A stretch of 48,644 nt of DNA from an uncultured Ruminococcus sp. (GTDB lineage Bacteria; Bacillota; Clostridia; Oscillospirales; Acutalibacteraceae). Below, piece by piece: positions 8,604 through 18,154 of this stretch (position 1 is its first letter; the number at the start of each line of letters is the position of its first letter). The DNA lies in NCBI GenBank assembly GCA_905233145.1, contig CAJODI010000005.1, positions 1 through 48,644 of the forward strand, read 5' to 3'. The notes under the pieces were generated by a model. The model worked only from the letters and a program-made list of their open reading frames with translations, made no database searches and had not been told where the DNA came from. The position numbers were made by a program, and so were the translations under genes.

Positions 8604-8637
8604 AGCTCCCGATTTATTAGGGAGCTATTATTTTTTA
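8604..8637 (+). terminator. Rho-independent terminator
   Basis: AGCTCCC-GATTTATTA-GGGAGCT-ATTATTTTTT. Confidence 0.8.
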
Positions 8638-8826
8638 TTGACTTCTTTGCAATACAAAACAGTTGATTTTGAAAACGATATGTCTTAGAAAAAATGCCGA
8701 TTTCGGAATATTTGTTGAATTTGATTATGACGGAATTGTTGTTAAAAACGTGATTGATTAGATGCCGGAGCAGTTTTAGCTCGTCAGCCCCTGTTTGGCG
8801 GAATTTTTGAAGCAAAAGGACATATA

Positions 8827-9366
8827 ATGAATCGGGGTGAGCTTATGACAAAACCTGCGAAAACATTATATGTTATTTTTTTGTGCGCCTTTGGCGGCGT
8901 TTGCGTATTGACAGGCTGCGCAGGCTCCGCGCCCAAGCCGCCTGCCGCAAAGTTTTCCTCGGATTTCAGCGGAAGCTTTAATTCTCTGGGAATAAGCGGC
9001 AGAATGAATGTTGGCAGCGGAGGGCTTATGAGCCTTAGAATCGACGAGCCCAATACTATAAGCGGACTTGAAATTATCTACAAAGACGGCTGCGTTTCTC
9101 TGAGCGAGAATGAAGCGGTTTGCACTGCCGACGAAGCCTATCTTCCGTCCGGCAGCCTTCCGTCAATGCTCAAAGCGGCTGCCGGGTCAATCGCCGAAGG
9201 ACGCTTTGAAATGCAAAGAGAAACGGACGAAACGGTTACATACGTGCTGGACGATGACTTTGTTTTGGTTGCAGACAGGGAAGGACGTTACCTAAGCCTG
9301 AAAAGCAGCGGCAAAGGGCTTGAGCTTGATTTCCAAAATTTCAGTTCAACACAGCCGCAGAAATAA
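8827..9366 (+). CDS. putative lipoprotein
   Basis: Signal peptide and lipobox: LYVIFLCAFGGVCVLTGCAGS. Confidence 0.7.
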   Translation: MNRGELMTKPAKTLYVIFLCAFGGVCVLTGCAGSAPKPPAAKFSSDFSGSFNSLGISGRMNVGSGGLMSLRIDEPNTISGLEIIYKDGCVSLSENEAVCTADEAYLPSGSLPSMLKAAAGSIAEGRFEMQRETDETVTYVLDDDFVLVADREGRYLSLKSSGKGLELDFQNFSSTQPQK

Positions 9367-9526
9367 ATGCGATATACATGATTCAGACGCGCCGCAATTT
9401 GCGCGGCGTTCCTAAAAAATCCAAATCACAAAAACCGCGCCAAAAAATAAAATATAACAGCGGAAGTTTTTTCTGTATAAAATTCTGCGGATTAGCAAAA
9501 ATATAACCGTAATAGTTTTTTGGAGC

Positions 9527-9883
9527 GTGAATACCTTGAATATACGTCGCGGAGATATTTATTATGCGGATCTCAGTCCGGTTGTCGGCTCGGAGCAGGG
9601 CGGAATCCGCCCAGTGCTGATTGTACAGAACAATGTCGGCAACCGTTTTAGTCCAACTGTGATTGCCGCCGCAATAACCAGCCAGCAGTCGAAGGCAAAT
9701 TTGCCTACGCACATACCGCTCAACGCCGATTCATCGGGGCTTTCAAAGGACAGTGTTGTGCTGCTTGAGCAAATGCGTACCATTGACAAACGACGGCTTA
9801 AGGAAAAGATGGGCAGGGTTGACGATACCGCAATGAACGCAGTCAACAATGCGATCTCTATTTCGCTTGGACTAAGCTCGTAA
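9527..9883 (+). CDS. mazF: type II toxin-antitoxin MazF/PemK family endoribonuclease
   Basis: [49 protein letters not shown]...[14 protein letters not shown]. Confidence 0.93.
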   Translation: MNTLNIRRGDIYYADLSPVVGSEQGGIRPVLIVQNNVGNRFSPTVIAAAITSQQSKANLPTHIPLNADSSGLSKDSVVLLEQMRTIDKRRLKEKMGRVDDTAMNAVNNAISISLGLSS

Positions 9884-9887
9884 TTAA

Positions 9888-10013
9888 AGGCAACACCGCA
9901 CAATTCATGGCGCACGCCTTGCTTGCATATTATTCCGTCAGACTGCCCAAAAATCAGTATCCATACGTCAGTATGCACACTATCCGCGCACCAGAATTAT
10001 GCGGTATTGCCTA
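9888..10013 (-). repeat. MITE-like family 1, copy A
   Basis: AGGCAACACCGCACAATTCATGGCGCACGCC...CCAGAATTATGCGGTATTGCCTA. Confidence 0.85.
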
Positions 10014-10032
10014 AAAGGTAATTTATAGTAAC

Positions 10033-10070
10033 AGGGGCTGTCGCTTGTTCTGCGACAGCCCCTTGAAATT
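10033..10070. terminator. bidirectional terminator between convergent mazF and ilvB
   Basis: AGGGGCTGTCGC-TTGTTCT-GCGACAGCCCCT. Confidence 0.7.
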
Positions 10071-10150
10071 ATCTGAGATAATTATATTGTGTGAATGAAG
10101 GTCGAGTAACAAACATTAGCATCTAAGCTTATCTTTGTTTTTCGGCAAAA

Positions 10151-11818
10151 TCACATTTCGGTTACGATTTCGTTTACGGTTTTACCCGGCGGGATCATAG
10201 GAAGAACGTTTACATCCGGGCTGATGCGGCAGTCAATTACAACCGGCTTATTAAGCTCGACAGCCTTGCGCAAAACAGCATCTATCTCTTCGCTTTTTGT
10301 GATGCTCATTCCGTCTATGCCGAACGCTTTTGCCAACGCAACAAAGTCTGTTGCTCTGTGGGGATCGGTCTGAGAGAAGCGGCTTCCGTAGAAAAGCTTC
10401 TGCCACTGGCGTACCATTCCCAAAACCGTATTGTTCATAATCAGCACCACAACAGGGAGCTCATAGGATTTGAGAGTTACAAGCTCGTTCAGGTTCATGT
10501 GGAAGCTTCCGTCGCCTGTAACAAGAAACACCCTGTTATCCGGGTGAGCAATTTGCGCGCCGATCGCTGCGCCCATACCAAAGCCCATTGTACCCATACC
10601 GCCTGAGGTGAGCAGGGTTTTTCTTTTTTCGATCCTGCTGTACTGGGCAACCCACATTTGATGCTGTCCAACATCTGTAGCGATAATGTCTGAGTCGCTT
10701 TTGATTTTGTTAAGAGTCTCAAGAATCTCCCACGGCTCCGGATATCCGCTTTTGGGCGGCTCAACATCGTCGAGCTCGTGCTTCCAGACCTCAATCTTTT
10801 CAAGCCATTCGCTGTGGCTTTGCTGTTCCATGCCTGCGGTAAGCGCAATTAAAATATTCTTTACGTCGCCGATGATATATTCGTCAACGGTGACGTTTTT
10901 ATTGATCTCGTTTTCGTCTATTTCAAGCTGAACGATCTTTGCCTGCTTGCCGAATTTTTCGCGGTCACCGGCAACCCTGTCCGAAAAACGCGCGCCGCAG
11001 GTGATCATAAGGTCGCATTCGTCGGTTACTTTGCCGGTTTCGTAGCCGCCGTGCATTCCGATATTGCCTACGCAGAGGGGATGGCTTGCCGGAATACAAC
11101 CCAAGCCCATGAGCGAGCAGCAAACCGGAGCGTCAATAATCTCGGCAAATGCCTGAAGCTCGGGACTGGCGTTTGAGCTGAGTACACCTCCGCCGGCGTA
11201 AATCATAGGTCGCTTGGAATTACGGATAAGCTCCTGAACCTTGCGGATAACCTGCGGGTTTTTTATTTCAAAGGTCAAAGGACGTTTTGGTTTTTCGGGA
11301 GTAAACTCTGTTTTTGCGGCAGTGATATCCTTTGGAATATCAACCAGCACAGGTCCCTTTCTGCCTTCCTTGGCAAGAGCGAAAGCGCGGCGAATTGCCG
11401 GCGCAAGCTCCTCAACGCTTTTGACAAGGTAGCTATCCTTAGTGATTGGCTTTACAATGTCAACAATATCGACCTCCTGAAAGCTGTCTCTGCCAAGCTG
11501 GTCGGTGTTTACGTTAGCTGTAAGGCAGACCATGGGAATACTGTCGATATTTGCTGTTGCGATTCCGGTAACAATATTTGTCGCGCCGGGGCCGGATGTA
11601 GTGATAACCACACCGGTTTTGCCGGTTGAACGCGCATATCCGTCGGCAGCATGAGAGGCACCCTGCTCGTGTGCGGTAAGGATGTGCCTGATTCGGTCGC
11701 TGTATTTGTATAACGCGTCATAGGTGTTCAGTGCGGCTCCGCCCGGATAACCAAAAACAGCGTCAACGCCTTGCTCTATCAAACATTCACAGATGATCTC
11801 TGCGCCTGTAAGTAACAT
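10151..11818 (-). CDS. ilvB: acetolactate synthase large subunit
   Basis: MLLTGAEIICECLIEQGVDAVFGYPGGAALNTYDALY...ThDP-binding GDGSFHMNLNELVTL...NNTVLGMVRQWQ. Confidence 0.95.
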   Translation of the reverse strand: MLLTGAEIICECLIEQGVDAVFGYPGGAALNTYDALYKYSDRIRHILTAHEQGASHAADGYARSTGKTGVVITTSGPGATNIVTGIATANIDSIPMVCLTANVNTDQLGRDSFQEVDIVDIVKPITKDSYLVKSVEELAPAIRRAFALAKEGRKGPVLVDIPKDITAAKTEFTPEKPKRPLTFEIKNPQVIRKVQELIRNSKRPMIYAGGGVLSSNASPELQAFAEIIDAPVCCSLMGLGCIPASHPLCVGNIGMHGGYETGKVTDECDLMITCGARFSDRVAGDREKFGKQAKIVQLEIDENEINKNVTVDEYIIGDVKNILIALTAGMEQQSHSEWLEKIEVWKHELDDVEPPKSGYPEPWEILETLNKIKSDSDIIATDVGQHQMWVAQYSRIEKRKTLLTSGGMGTMGFGMGAAIGAQIAHPDNRVFLVTGDGSFHMNLNELVTLKSYELPVVVLIMNNTVLGMVRQWQKLFYGSRFSQTDPHRATDFVALAKAFGIDGMSITKSEEIDAVLRKAVELNKPVVIDCRISPDVNVLPMIPPGKTVNEIVTEM

Positions 11819-11942
11819 ATGAAAAACCCCTTCTCATAAAAATGCATTCAATATGATTTTAACTCATTAAAGCAATAATGTCAATATGCGACGACAAATC
11901 TTCCATACATATGAGCGCAGGAGGATTGCCGGAGGTTTTTTT

Positions 11943-11980
11943 AAGGCAATCCGCGCACCAGAATTATGCGGTATTGCCTA
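11943..11980. repeat. MITE-like family 1, remnant copy B (38 nt)
   Basis: AAGGCAATCCGCGCACCAGAATTATGCGGTATTGCCTA. Confidence 0.7.
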
Positions 11981-12117
11981 AAGTTTACTATAAACAAGCA
12001 ATCAGTTTTAATATTTTTAATAACAGAATTCACTCTTTTTTGGCTATATTTTTTAGCGCAAATCTATTTTATTAAAATTACATAAAAAAATTTGTAAAAA
12101 TTCTATATCAAGTGTTA

Positions 12118-12146
12118 TTGAAGAAAATGACAAAAAGTGGTAATAT
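12118..12146 (+). promoter_or_regulatory. sigma-A-like promoter
   Basis: TTGAAG-17 nt-TAATAT upstream of the cohesin-like gene. Confidence 0.5.
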
Positions 12147-12186
12147 AAAAATTAACAAAGATTTATTTTTTTCAAGGAGGATTTTT

Positions 12187-13797
12187 ATGAAAACACTTAA
12201 ACAACTTGTCAGCTTCACACTTTCTGCAATGATGGTTTTGTCTTGCTTTGCAGGACTGTCATCAACCGGAGTTTTCGCGGCTGAGGATGAAACAATCGGG
12301 AATTCTGCTGTAGGTGCGTCGACTGACAAACTCAAAATTTCCGCTGAATCAAACCTTTTCCCTGACAGTGTTATTTCTGTTTCCGAAACGGAATTGAACG
12401 GCAAAGACGATCTTGTCACAGTTTCTTACTACATTAACACGCCTAAGCGTCTTGTTAATTTTGACTGGGAGCTTGACTATGATCCACAGGTTCTTGAATT
12501 CGCTGAGGATTATAACTTTAACGAGGATTATGACCAGATGATTATGCCGCAGGTTTCCGGCGAAATATGTCTTAACACCAAGAACCCGGGAAGAATCCTT
12601 TGCAACTATGTTTCGGTTTCTGCAAAAACAAAGCTTTCAAATAACGATGATTATGTACCTTTTGTAACCGTTACCTTTAAGGCTGTTGGTTCGGGAGATG
12701 CAAAAGTTAATCTTTCGGTTAAAGATTTATCAATCTGCGACAGAAACGGCAACTACGGTGATTACAAGACAATCGAGTCAGTTGTAAAACTGGGCGAAGT
12801 AAACAAAAATTTAAGTGTTCCGGTTTCTTGTGTAACAGCTGCCTATGCGGGAACATACAGCGCATACAAAGATGTTGAGCCGCTGGATCCCGTTAAAGAC
12901 GCCAACCTCAAATTCAAGAACTATTCGCTTTCACTCGCAAGCAACATTGAGATGAACTTTAATGTAGCTCAGTCTACGCTTGAAGGTTACGACGATCCAT
13001 ACGTTGTTGTAAATATAAACGGCGAGGAAACAACAATCGAAGATTATACAGTTTCCGGCACAAACTATGTATTTAAATTTGATAAGATTTATCCGCAGCT
13101 CGTTGGAGAAAACGTTACTGCTGTTCTTCACGCAAAGCAGGGCCGCGCCGATCATTACAGTGCTCCCTATACAAAATCCGTAAAGGGCTACTGCGAAAAC
13201 ATGTTTAAATACGATCACAATACATACGGCAAGCTTCACACACTTCTTGTAAATCTTCTTAATTACGGTGAAGCGGCTCAGAATTATGTAAACTTTAAGA
13301 CAAACGAGCTTTGCACAAGGAATCTTACTTCTGAGCAAAAAGCTTGGGCTCTCACACAGGCTGATTGCGACGAGCTTAAGTCTGTTAAAAACTATCACGC
13401 CGAGAAAGTTGCTGATCCTACAGTTGCGTTCAAGTCAGCAGGTCTTTCAATCGGAAGCACAGTTGGTATCAAGATGTATTTTACATCAACCGATATTGAC
13501 AGTACAACAATCGTTGCAACAATCAACGGCAATGAGTATAACTTCACAAGTGAGGATTTTGAACCGGTTTCAGGCTATACTGACAGATATTGCCTCACGT
13601 TCAACAATCTACTCGCTAACGATATGAGAAAGACTGTTTACTTCAGAGGCTATCAAAACGGTAAGCTGGCAGGCGACACAGCAACCTACAGCATCGAATC
13701 ATACGTTTCCGCTCATATCAATGACGGAAACAAGGTTGCCGACCTTATCAAGGCAATGTACCTCTACGGTGAAGCCGCAAAGGCGTTTGCAGGATGA
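12187..13797 (+). CDS. secreted protein: cohesin-like N-terminal domain plus uncharacterised C-terminal domain
   Basis: AAGGAGG RBS and ATG at 12187; signal peptide MKTLKQLVSFTLSAMMVLSCFAGLSSTGVFA; cohesin-like VTVSYYINTPKRLVNFDWELDYDPQVLEFAED...VPFVTVTFKAVGSGDAKVNL. Confidence 0.75.
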   Translation: MKTLKQLVSFTLSAMMVLSCFAGLSSTGVFAAEDETIGNSAVGASTDKLKISAESNLFPDSVISVSETELNGKDDLVTVSYYINTPKRLVNFDWELDYDPQVLEFAEDYNFNEDYDQMIMPQVSGEICLNTKNPGRILCNYVSVSAKTKLSNNDDYVPFVTVTFKAVGSGDAKVNLSVKDLSICDRNGNYGDYKTIESVVKLGEVNKNLSVPVSCVTAAYAGTYSAYKDVEPLDPVKDANLKFKNYSLSLASNIEMNFNVAQSTLEGYDDPYVVVNINGEETTIEDYTVSGTNYVFKFDKIYPQLVGENVTAVLHAKQGRADHYSAPYTKSVKGYCENMFKYDHNTYGKLHTLLVNLLNYGEAAQNYVNFKTNELCTRNLTSEQKAWALTQADCDELKSVKNYHAEKVADPTVAFKSAGLSIGSTVGIKMYFTSTDIDSTTIVATINGNEYNFTSEDFEPVSGYTDRYCLTFNNLLANDMRKTVYFRGYQNGKLAGDTATYSIESYVSAHINDGNKVADLIKAMYLYGEAAKAFAG

Positions 13798-13924
13798 TTT
13801 CTAATCAATAACAGTCGCTGTTGCCTTGATTATTCTGTAAATCAGATGGTTTCGGAGTAAAAGAATAAGTTCTCTTTGGATTATGAATTTATCTTTGGAT
13901 TATGAATTTATAATCCACTAGATT

Positions 13925-13968
13925 AAGCCCTTAGCTGTGCAAAGATGCAGCTAAGGGCTTTTATACTA
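13925..13968 (+). terminator. Rho-independent terminator
   Basis: AAGCCCTTAGCTG...CAGCTAAGGGCTTTTATACTATT. Confidence 0.8.
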
Positions 13969-14065
13969 TTATCTAATAAAACCTATTAACAGTGTATTGT
14001 CAAAAACAGAATAAATTTCCATTTTGTTTAATTTTGTTTAATTATAATAACCGTGTGTTTTTTAC

Positions 14066-14211
14066 TTAAGGCAATACCGCATAATTCTGGTGCGCGGATT
14101 GCGTAGTCAGATTTTTCGTCAGAATGTACAAATAATCAGTGTGCATACTGATTTTTGGGCAGTCAATATGCAAGCAAGGCGTGCGCCATGAATTGTGCGG
14201 TGTTGCCTTAA
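14066..14211 (+). repeat. MITE-like family 1, copy C
   Basis: TTAAGGCAATACCGCATAATTCTGGTGCGCGGATTGCGTAGTCAG...GTGCGCCATGAATTGTGCGGTGTTGCCTTAA. Confidence 0.88.
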
Positions 14212-14338
14212 AATATATCATTATAAAAAAATAATCAAAAATCCCTTTTGTTTGTAATTATCTTGTCACACAGCATATGCTATACTTTAGTCACAACAAA
14301 ACAAAAACAAAACAAATTTAACGAAAGGCGGAATTACC

Positions 14339-14818
14339 ATGAAACAAACAAAATTATTTAACGAGTTTAACCTGAGATATCCCGAGAATTTTAATGTTAT
14401 GAGCAAGGAAGAGCTTAAGAAGCATTTTATCGGCCGTGTCGAACGTTGGGGAATAAAGAATTCCGAACAGCATTTGATGTTTTCGGTATCGCGCTCTAAG
14501 GATATGGGCAGGGGCCTTTTTTCAAGAATCACAGATTCAAAGTCAGTGGCAAACGGCGCGGGACACCAAATGAAAAGAACTCTGCTCGACTACAAAAGAT
14601 CATATACTATCAATCAGACAATTTGCGGTTACAAGGCATGCGGCTTTGGATTTTCTTTCATGCCAAAGGATTCTGACGTAAGACAAACGGGAGAGCTGAT
14701 CGTATTCAAACGCCAAAACCGCTATTACGCAGCAGTTTTTCAATCTCCGGAAGAAACCTTTCATTCGGTTCGCGGCGTACTTGAAGGAATTCTGGACTCC
14801 TTTGAGCTTGCGGCGTAA
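14339..14818 (+). CDS. hypothetical protein (159 aa)
   Basis: ORF preceded by GAAAGGCGG RBS; MKQTKLFNEFNLRYPENFNVMSKEELKKHFIGR...; no recognised family. Confidence 0.7.
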   Translation: MKQTKLFNEFNLRYPENFNVMSKEELKKHFIGRVERWGIKNSEQHLMFSVSRSKDMGRGLFSRITDSKSVANGAGHQMKRTLLDYKRSYTINQTICGYKACGFGFSFMPKDSDVRQTGELIVFKRQNRYYAAVFQSPEETFHSVRGVLEGILDSFELAA

Positions 14819-14843
14819 CTACAGGGGATTTTCAGAGTTTCCC

Positions 14844-14997
14844 TTAAGGCAATACCGCATAATTCAGGTGTACGGATTGCGCAGTCAGATTTTTCGTCAG
14901 AATGTTCAAATTGACGTATGAGGACTGATTTTTGGGCAGTCTGACGGAATAATATGCAAGCAAGGCGTGCGCCGCGAATTGTGCGGTGTTGCCTTAA
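14844..14997 (+). repeat. MITE-like family 1, copy D
   Basis: TTAAGGCAATACCGCATAATTCAGGTGTACGG...GCCGCGAATTGTGCGGTGTTGCCTTAA. Confidence 0.88.
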
Positions 14998-15078
14998 TAT
15001 AAAAACAAGCGGCAGCCGGGCGTTTGCTCAGGCTGTCGCTTGCTTTTGATGATTCCTTATGCCGTTAGCGCAGCATAA

Positions 15079-15534
15079 TCAGAACAGAGTGAATCCGAAC
15101 AAATGAAGCGTCCAAAGAATTGCTCCGTAGATTATCGAGGCGGAAACTCCGTATACGATTACGGGTCCTGCGATTATAAAAAGCTTTGCTCCAAGACCCG
15201 AAACAAACCCTTCGCTCTTAAACTCTATAGCCGGGGAAGAAACCGCGTTCGCAAAGCCGGTTATCGGTACGAGCGTTCCTGCCCCGGCGTGCTTCGCCAC
15301 TTTGTCGTAAACTCCGAGCGCAGTCAACAGAACGCCTATGAAAATCAGCGTAACAGAGGTCAGCGTTTTGCTTATTTCCTCTGACAGCTCAAGCGAGGTG
15401 AAAATTGTGTAGAAAATTTGACCGACCAGGCAAATTCCGCCACCGAACAAAAATGCTTTTACGCAGTTTTTTACACATTTGCTGTTAGGCGATACCTTTT
15501 CAACAATTTTGCTGTATTCCTGTTTTGAAATCAT
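15079..15534 (-). CDS. spoVAC: stage V sporulation protein AC
   Basis: MISKQEYSKIVEKVSPNSKCVKNCVKAFLFGGGICLVGQIFY...KHAGAGTLVPITGFANAVSSPAIEFKSEGFVSGLGAKLFIIAGPVIVYG. Confidence 0.92.
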   Translation of the reverse strand: MISKQEYSKIVEKVSPNSKCVKNCVKAFLFGGGICLVGQIFYTIFTSLELSEEISKTLTSVTLIFIGVLLTALGVYDKVAKHAGAGTLVPITGFANAVSSPAIEFKSEGFVSGLGAKLFIIAGPVIVYGVSASIIYGAILWTLHLFGFTLF

Positions 15535-15559
15535 ACTCGTATCTCCAAAAATAATTTTA

Positions 15560-15670
15560 TAGGCAACATCGTACAACGGGCAGATCGCGTCTTGTTCTGC
15601 GAGATTCTCCGCTGATATCCGATTGAAAGCGTTTTAATGGAACTTGATATAAATTATGCGTTGTTGCCTA
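15560..15670. repeat. MITE-like family 1, variant copy E (same termini, different interior)
   Basis: TAGGCAACATCGTACAA...AATTATGCGTTGTTGCCTA; interior unrelated to the other copies. Confidence 0.6.
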
Positions 15671-15791
15671 TACAAATATCTTTTACACAGAAAAAGGAAA
15701 TATTATTAATTTTAAAAAAAACTTTATTTTTCGTTTTATATGTTGTATAATTAAAATGAATATACAATAAAAGCAAAAGGAGAGAGCGTGT

Positions 15792-16916
15792 GTGCATTAT
15801 CTTGACAACAGCGCGACAACGCGCGTATCAAAAAACGCCGCTGAAAAGGCGTATGAGATAATGACCGAGATTTACGGAAATCCGTCCTCTCTCCACCTTA
15901 TGGGAATGAACGCCGAAAAAGAGCTTGAGCTTGCGCGAAAACGCGTTTCTTCTGCTTTGGGCGCGGCAAACGAAGAGCTTTTTTTTACTAGCGGAGGTAC
16001 AGAGGCGAACAATACGGCAATGTTCGGCGCGGCATATGCAAAACGGCGGTCGGGAAAAAGGATCGTTATTTCCTCCGTTGAGCACAGCAGTGTGCTTGAG
16101 GCAGCGGCAAGGCTTGAACAGGAGGGCTTTGAGATTATCAAAATCGATCCGCAAGGCGACGGAATAATTCATCCCGGAGACATTGCCGAAGCGGTGAATG
16201 ACGGTACGATTCTTGTTTCGGTTATGCTGGTAAACAACGAAACCGGCGCGGTTATGCCGGTCAAGGATATTTTTGAAGCCGCAAGGGATAAAAACGACAA
16301 AATAATTTGCCATACCGACGCGGTTCAGGCTTTTGGAAAGCTTGATTTCAGTCCGAAGAAGCTGGGTGCCGATTTGCTCAGCGTGAGCGCGCACAAGGTT
16401 CACGCGCCAAAGGGCTGCGGAGCGTTATACATAAAGCGCAGAGTCAGGATAATACCGCGTCAATTCGGCGGCGAGCAGGAGAAAAGAATTCGCCCGGGTA
16501 CAGAGGCTTTGCCCCTTATTTCGGCGTTCGGAGTGGCTTGCGAGGAATTTGATATTGTAGCCAACGGTGAAAGGATAGCTGCGCTAAACCGGTACGCAAG
16601 GCAAAGGCTGCTTGAAATTGAAGGAGTAGTTATAAATTCACCGGAAAACGCCCTGCCCTATGTGCTGAATATTTCGGCAGGCAGGGTCAGAAGCGAGACC
16701 ATGCTGCATTTTCTTGAAGAAAGAGAGGTCTTTGTTTCTTCGGGAAGCGCGTGCGCCAAGGGCAAGCCCAGCCATGTGCTCAGCGCTATGGGGATAGACA
16801 GAGACCGCGCAGACAGCGCGCTGAGGATCAGCTTTTCAAAGCTTAACAACGAAGTGGACGTTGACGCACTATGCGAGGGGATTTCCCTTGGGCTTAAAAC
16901 CCTAGCGCATAGATAG
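15792..16916 (+). CDS. cysteine desulfurase (NifS/IscS-like)
   Basis: HYLDNSATTRVSKNAAEKAYEIMTEIYGNPSSLH...SVSAHKVHAPKGCGALYI...VFVSSGSACAKGKPSHVL. Confidence 0.93.
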   Translation: MHYLDNSATTRVSKNAAEKAYEIMTEIYGNPSSLHLMGMNAEKELELARKRVSSALGAANEELFFTSGGTEANNTAMFGAAYAKRRSGKRIVISSVEHSSVLEAAARLEQEGFEIIKIDPQGDGIIHPGDIAEAVNDGTILVSVMLVNNETGAVMPVKDIFEAARDKNDKIICHTDAVQAFGKLDFSPKKLGADLLSVSAHKVHAPKGCGALYIKRRVRIIPRQFGGEQEKRIRPGTEALPLISAFGVACEEFDIVANGERIAALNRYARQRLLEIEGVVINSPENALPYVLNISAGRVRSETMLHFLEEREVFVSSGSACAKGKPSHVLSAMGIDRDRADSALRISFSKLNNEVDVDALCEGISLGLKTLAHR

Positions 16917-16950
16917 TACTGTTCATAAACGGTATAAATCAGGAGTTAAT

Positions 16951-18120
16951 ATGAAAGAAATTTTACTGCTAAAGGACGGCGAGATCGTTCTCAAGGGACT
17001 CAACCGCCGCACGTTTGAGGACGTTTTAAAAAAGAATATAAAGAATGTGATAAGTCCGCTGGGACGTTTTGAGATCACCTCGGCACAGTCAACAATTTAT
17101 ATCAAGCCGCTTTCGGACGACGTTGACTGGGACGAGGTTTGCGAAAGAGTTGCCAGGGTTTTTGGTATCGTCAGCTTTTCGCGCGCGGCTGTTTGCGAAA
17201 AAAAGCTTGAAGCCGTGCTTGAGACCGCACCCAAATACCTTGAAAAGCAGCTCAAAATCGCAAAGACCTTTAAGGTTGAGGCAAAGAGAAGCGACAAGAG
17301 CTTTCCGTATAAATCACCCGAGATCTGCGCGGAGACCGGCGGAGTGATACTCGAAAAATTTCCGCACCTTACGGTTGACGTGCATAACCCCGACGTGACC
17401 GTATACGTTGAAATTCGCGATTTTGGCGCGTATATCCACGCAAATCCTGTCAAAGGAGCCGGAGGCATCCCTGTGGGAACCGGCGGCAAGGCGGTCATCC
17501 TTATCAGCGGAGGAATAGATTCTCCGGTGGCGGCGTATATGATGGCAAAGCGCGGCATCAAGCTTACTGCGGTTCACTTTGCAAGTCCGCCCTACACAAG
17601 CCCCAGAGCAGAGGAAAAGGTCGTGCGTCTGCTCCAAAAGGTCAGCCTTTATGCAGGCCCGATGAAGATGATAACAGTTCCGTTCACAGCCTTGCAGGAA
17701 AAGCTCAGGGACGACTGCCCTGAGGAGCTTTTTACGATAATAATGCGCAGGCTTATGATGCAGATTTCGCAGAGGATCGCCGAGCAAAACGACTGTGCCG
17801 CGCTGATTACCGGCGAAAGCCTGGGTCAGGTTGCAAGCCAGACAATCGGCGCGCTGGGCTGTACCGACGAAGCGACGGATATGGTGGTTTTCAGACCGCT
17901 GATTGGAATGGATAAGCAGGAAATTATTGATATTTCCTACAAAATTGATACTTATGAAACCTCGATTGAGCCTTATGAGGATTGCTGCACGGTGTTTACT
18001 CCAAAGCATCCGCGCACACGCCCGGTGCTCAAATTCGTAAAAGAAGCTCAGGAAAGAGCAGGCTTTGAGCCGCTGATTGAGGAAGCCTTGCAGAATCTAA
18101 AAATAACGTTTATCAAGTAA
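16951..18120 (+). CDS. thiI: tRNA 4-thiouridine sulfurtransferase
   Basis: THUMP region and PP-loop VILISGGIDSPVAAYMMAKRG; directly downstream of the cysteine desulfurase. Confidence 0.95.
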   Translation: MKEILLLKDGEIVLKGLNRRTFEDVLKKNIKNVISPLGRFEITSAQSTIYIKPLSDDVDWDEVCERVARVFGIVSFSRAAVCEKKLEAVLETAPKYLEKQLKIAKTFKVEAKRSDKSFPYKSPEICAETGGVILEKFPHLTVDVHNPDVTVYVEIRDFGAYIHANPVKGAGGIPVGTGGKAVILISGGIDSPVAAYMMAKRGIKLTAVHFASPPYTSPRAEEKVVRLLQKVSLYAGPMKMITVPFTALQEKLRDDCPEELFTIIMRRLMMQISQRIAEQNDCAALITGESLGQVASQTIGALGCTDEATDMVVFRPLIGMDKQEIIDISYKIDTYETSIEPYEDCCTVFTPKHPRTRPVLKFVKEAQERAGFEPLIEEALQNLKITFIK

Positions 18121-18154
18121 CTTTATCAATTGATTTACGGAAGGAAGGAAATGT

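Noticed and set aside
9562-9978. Minus-strand ORF MHTDVWILIFGQSDGIICKQGVRHELCGVA..., sharing its N-terminus with ORF 33135-33326
   Set aside because: The shared peptide is translated from the family-1 repeat; the rest is antisense to mazF or trkH. The similarity is a repeat artefact, not a gene family.
17314-18009. 231-aa minus-strand ORF opposite thiI
   Set aside because: Antisense to a confidently identified thiI; no domain motif.
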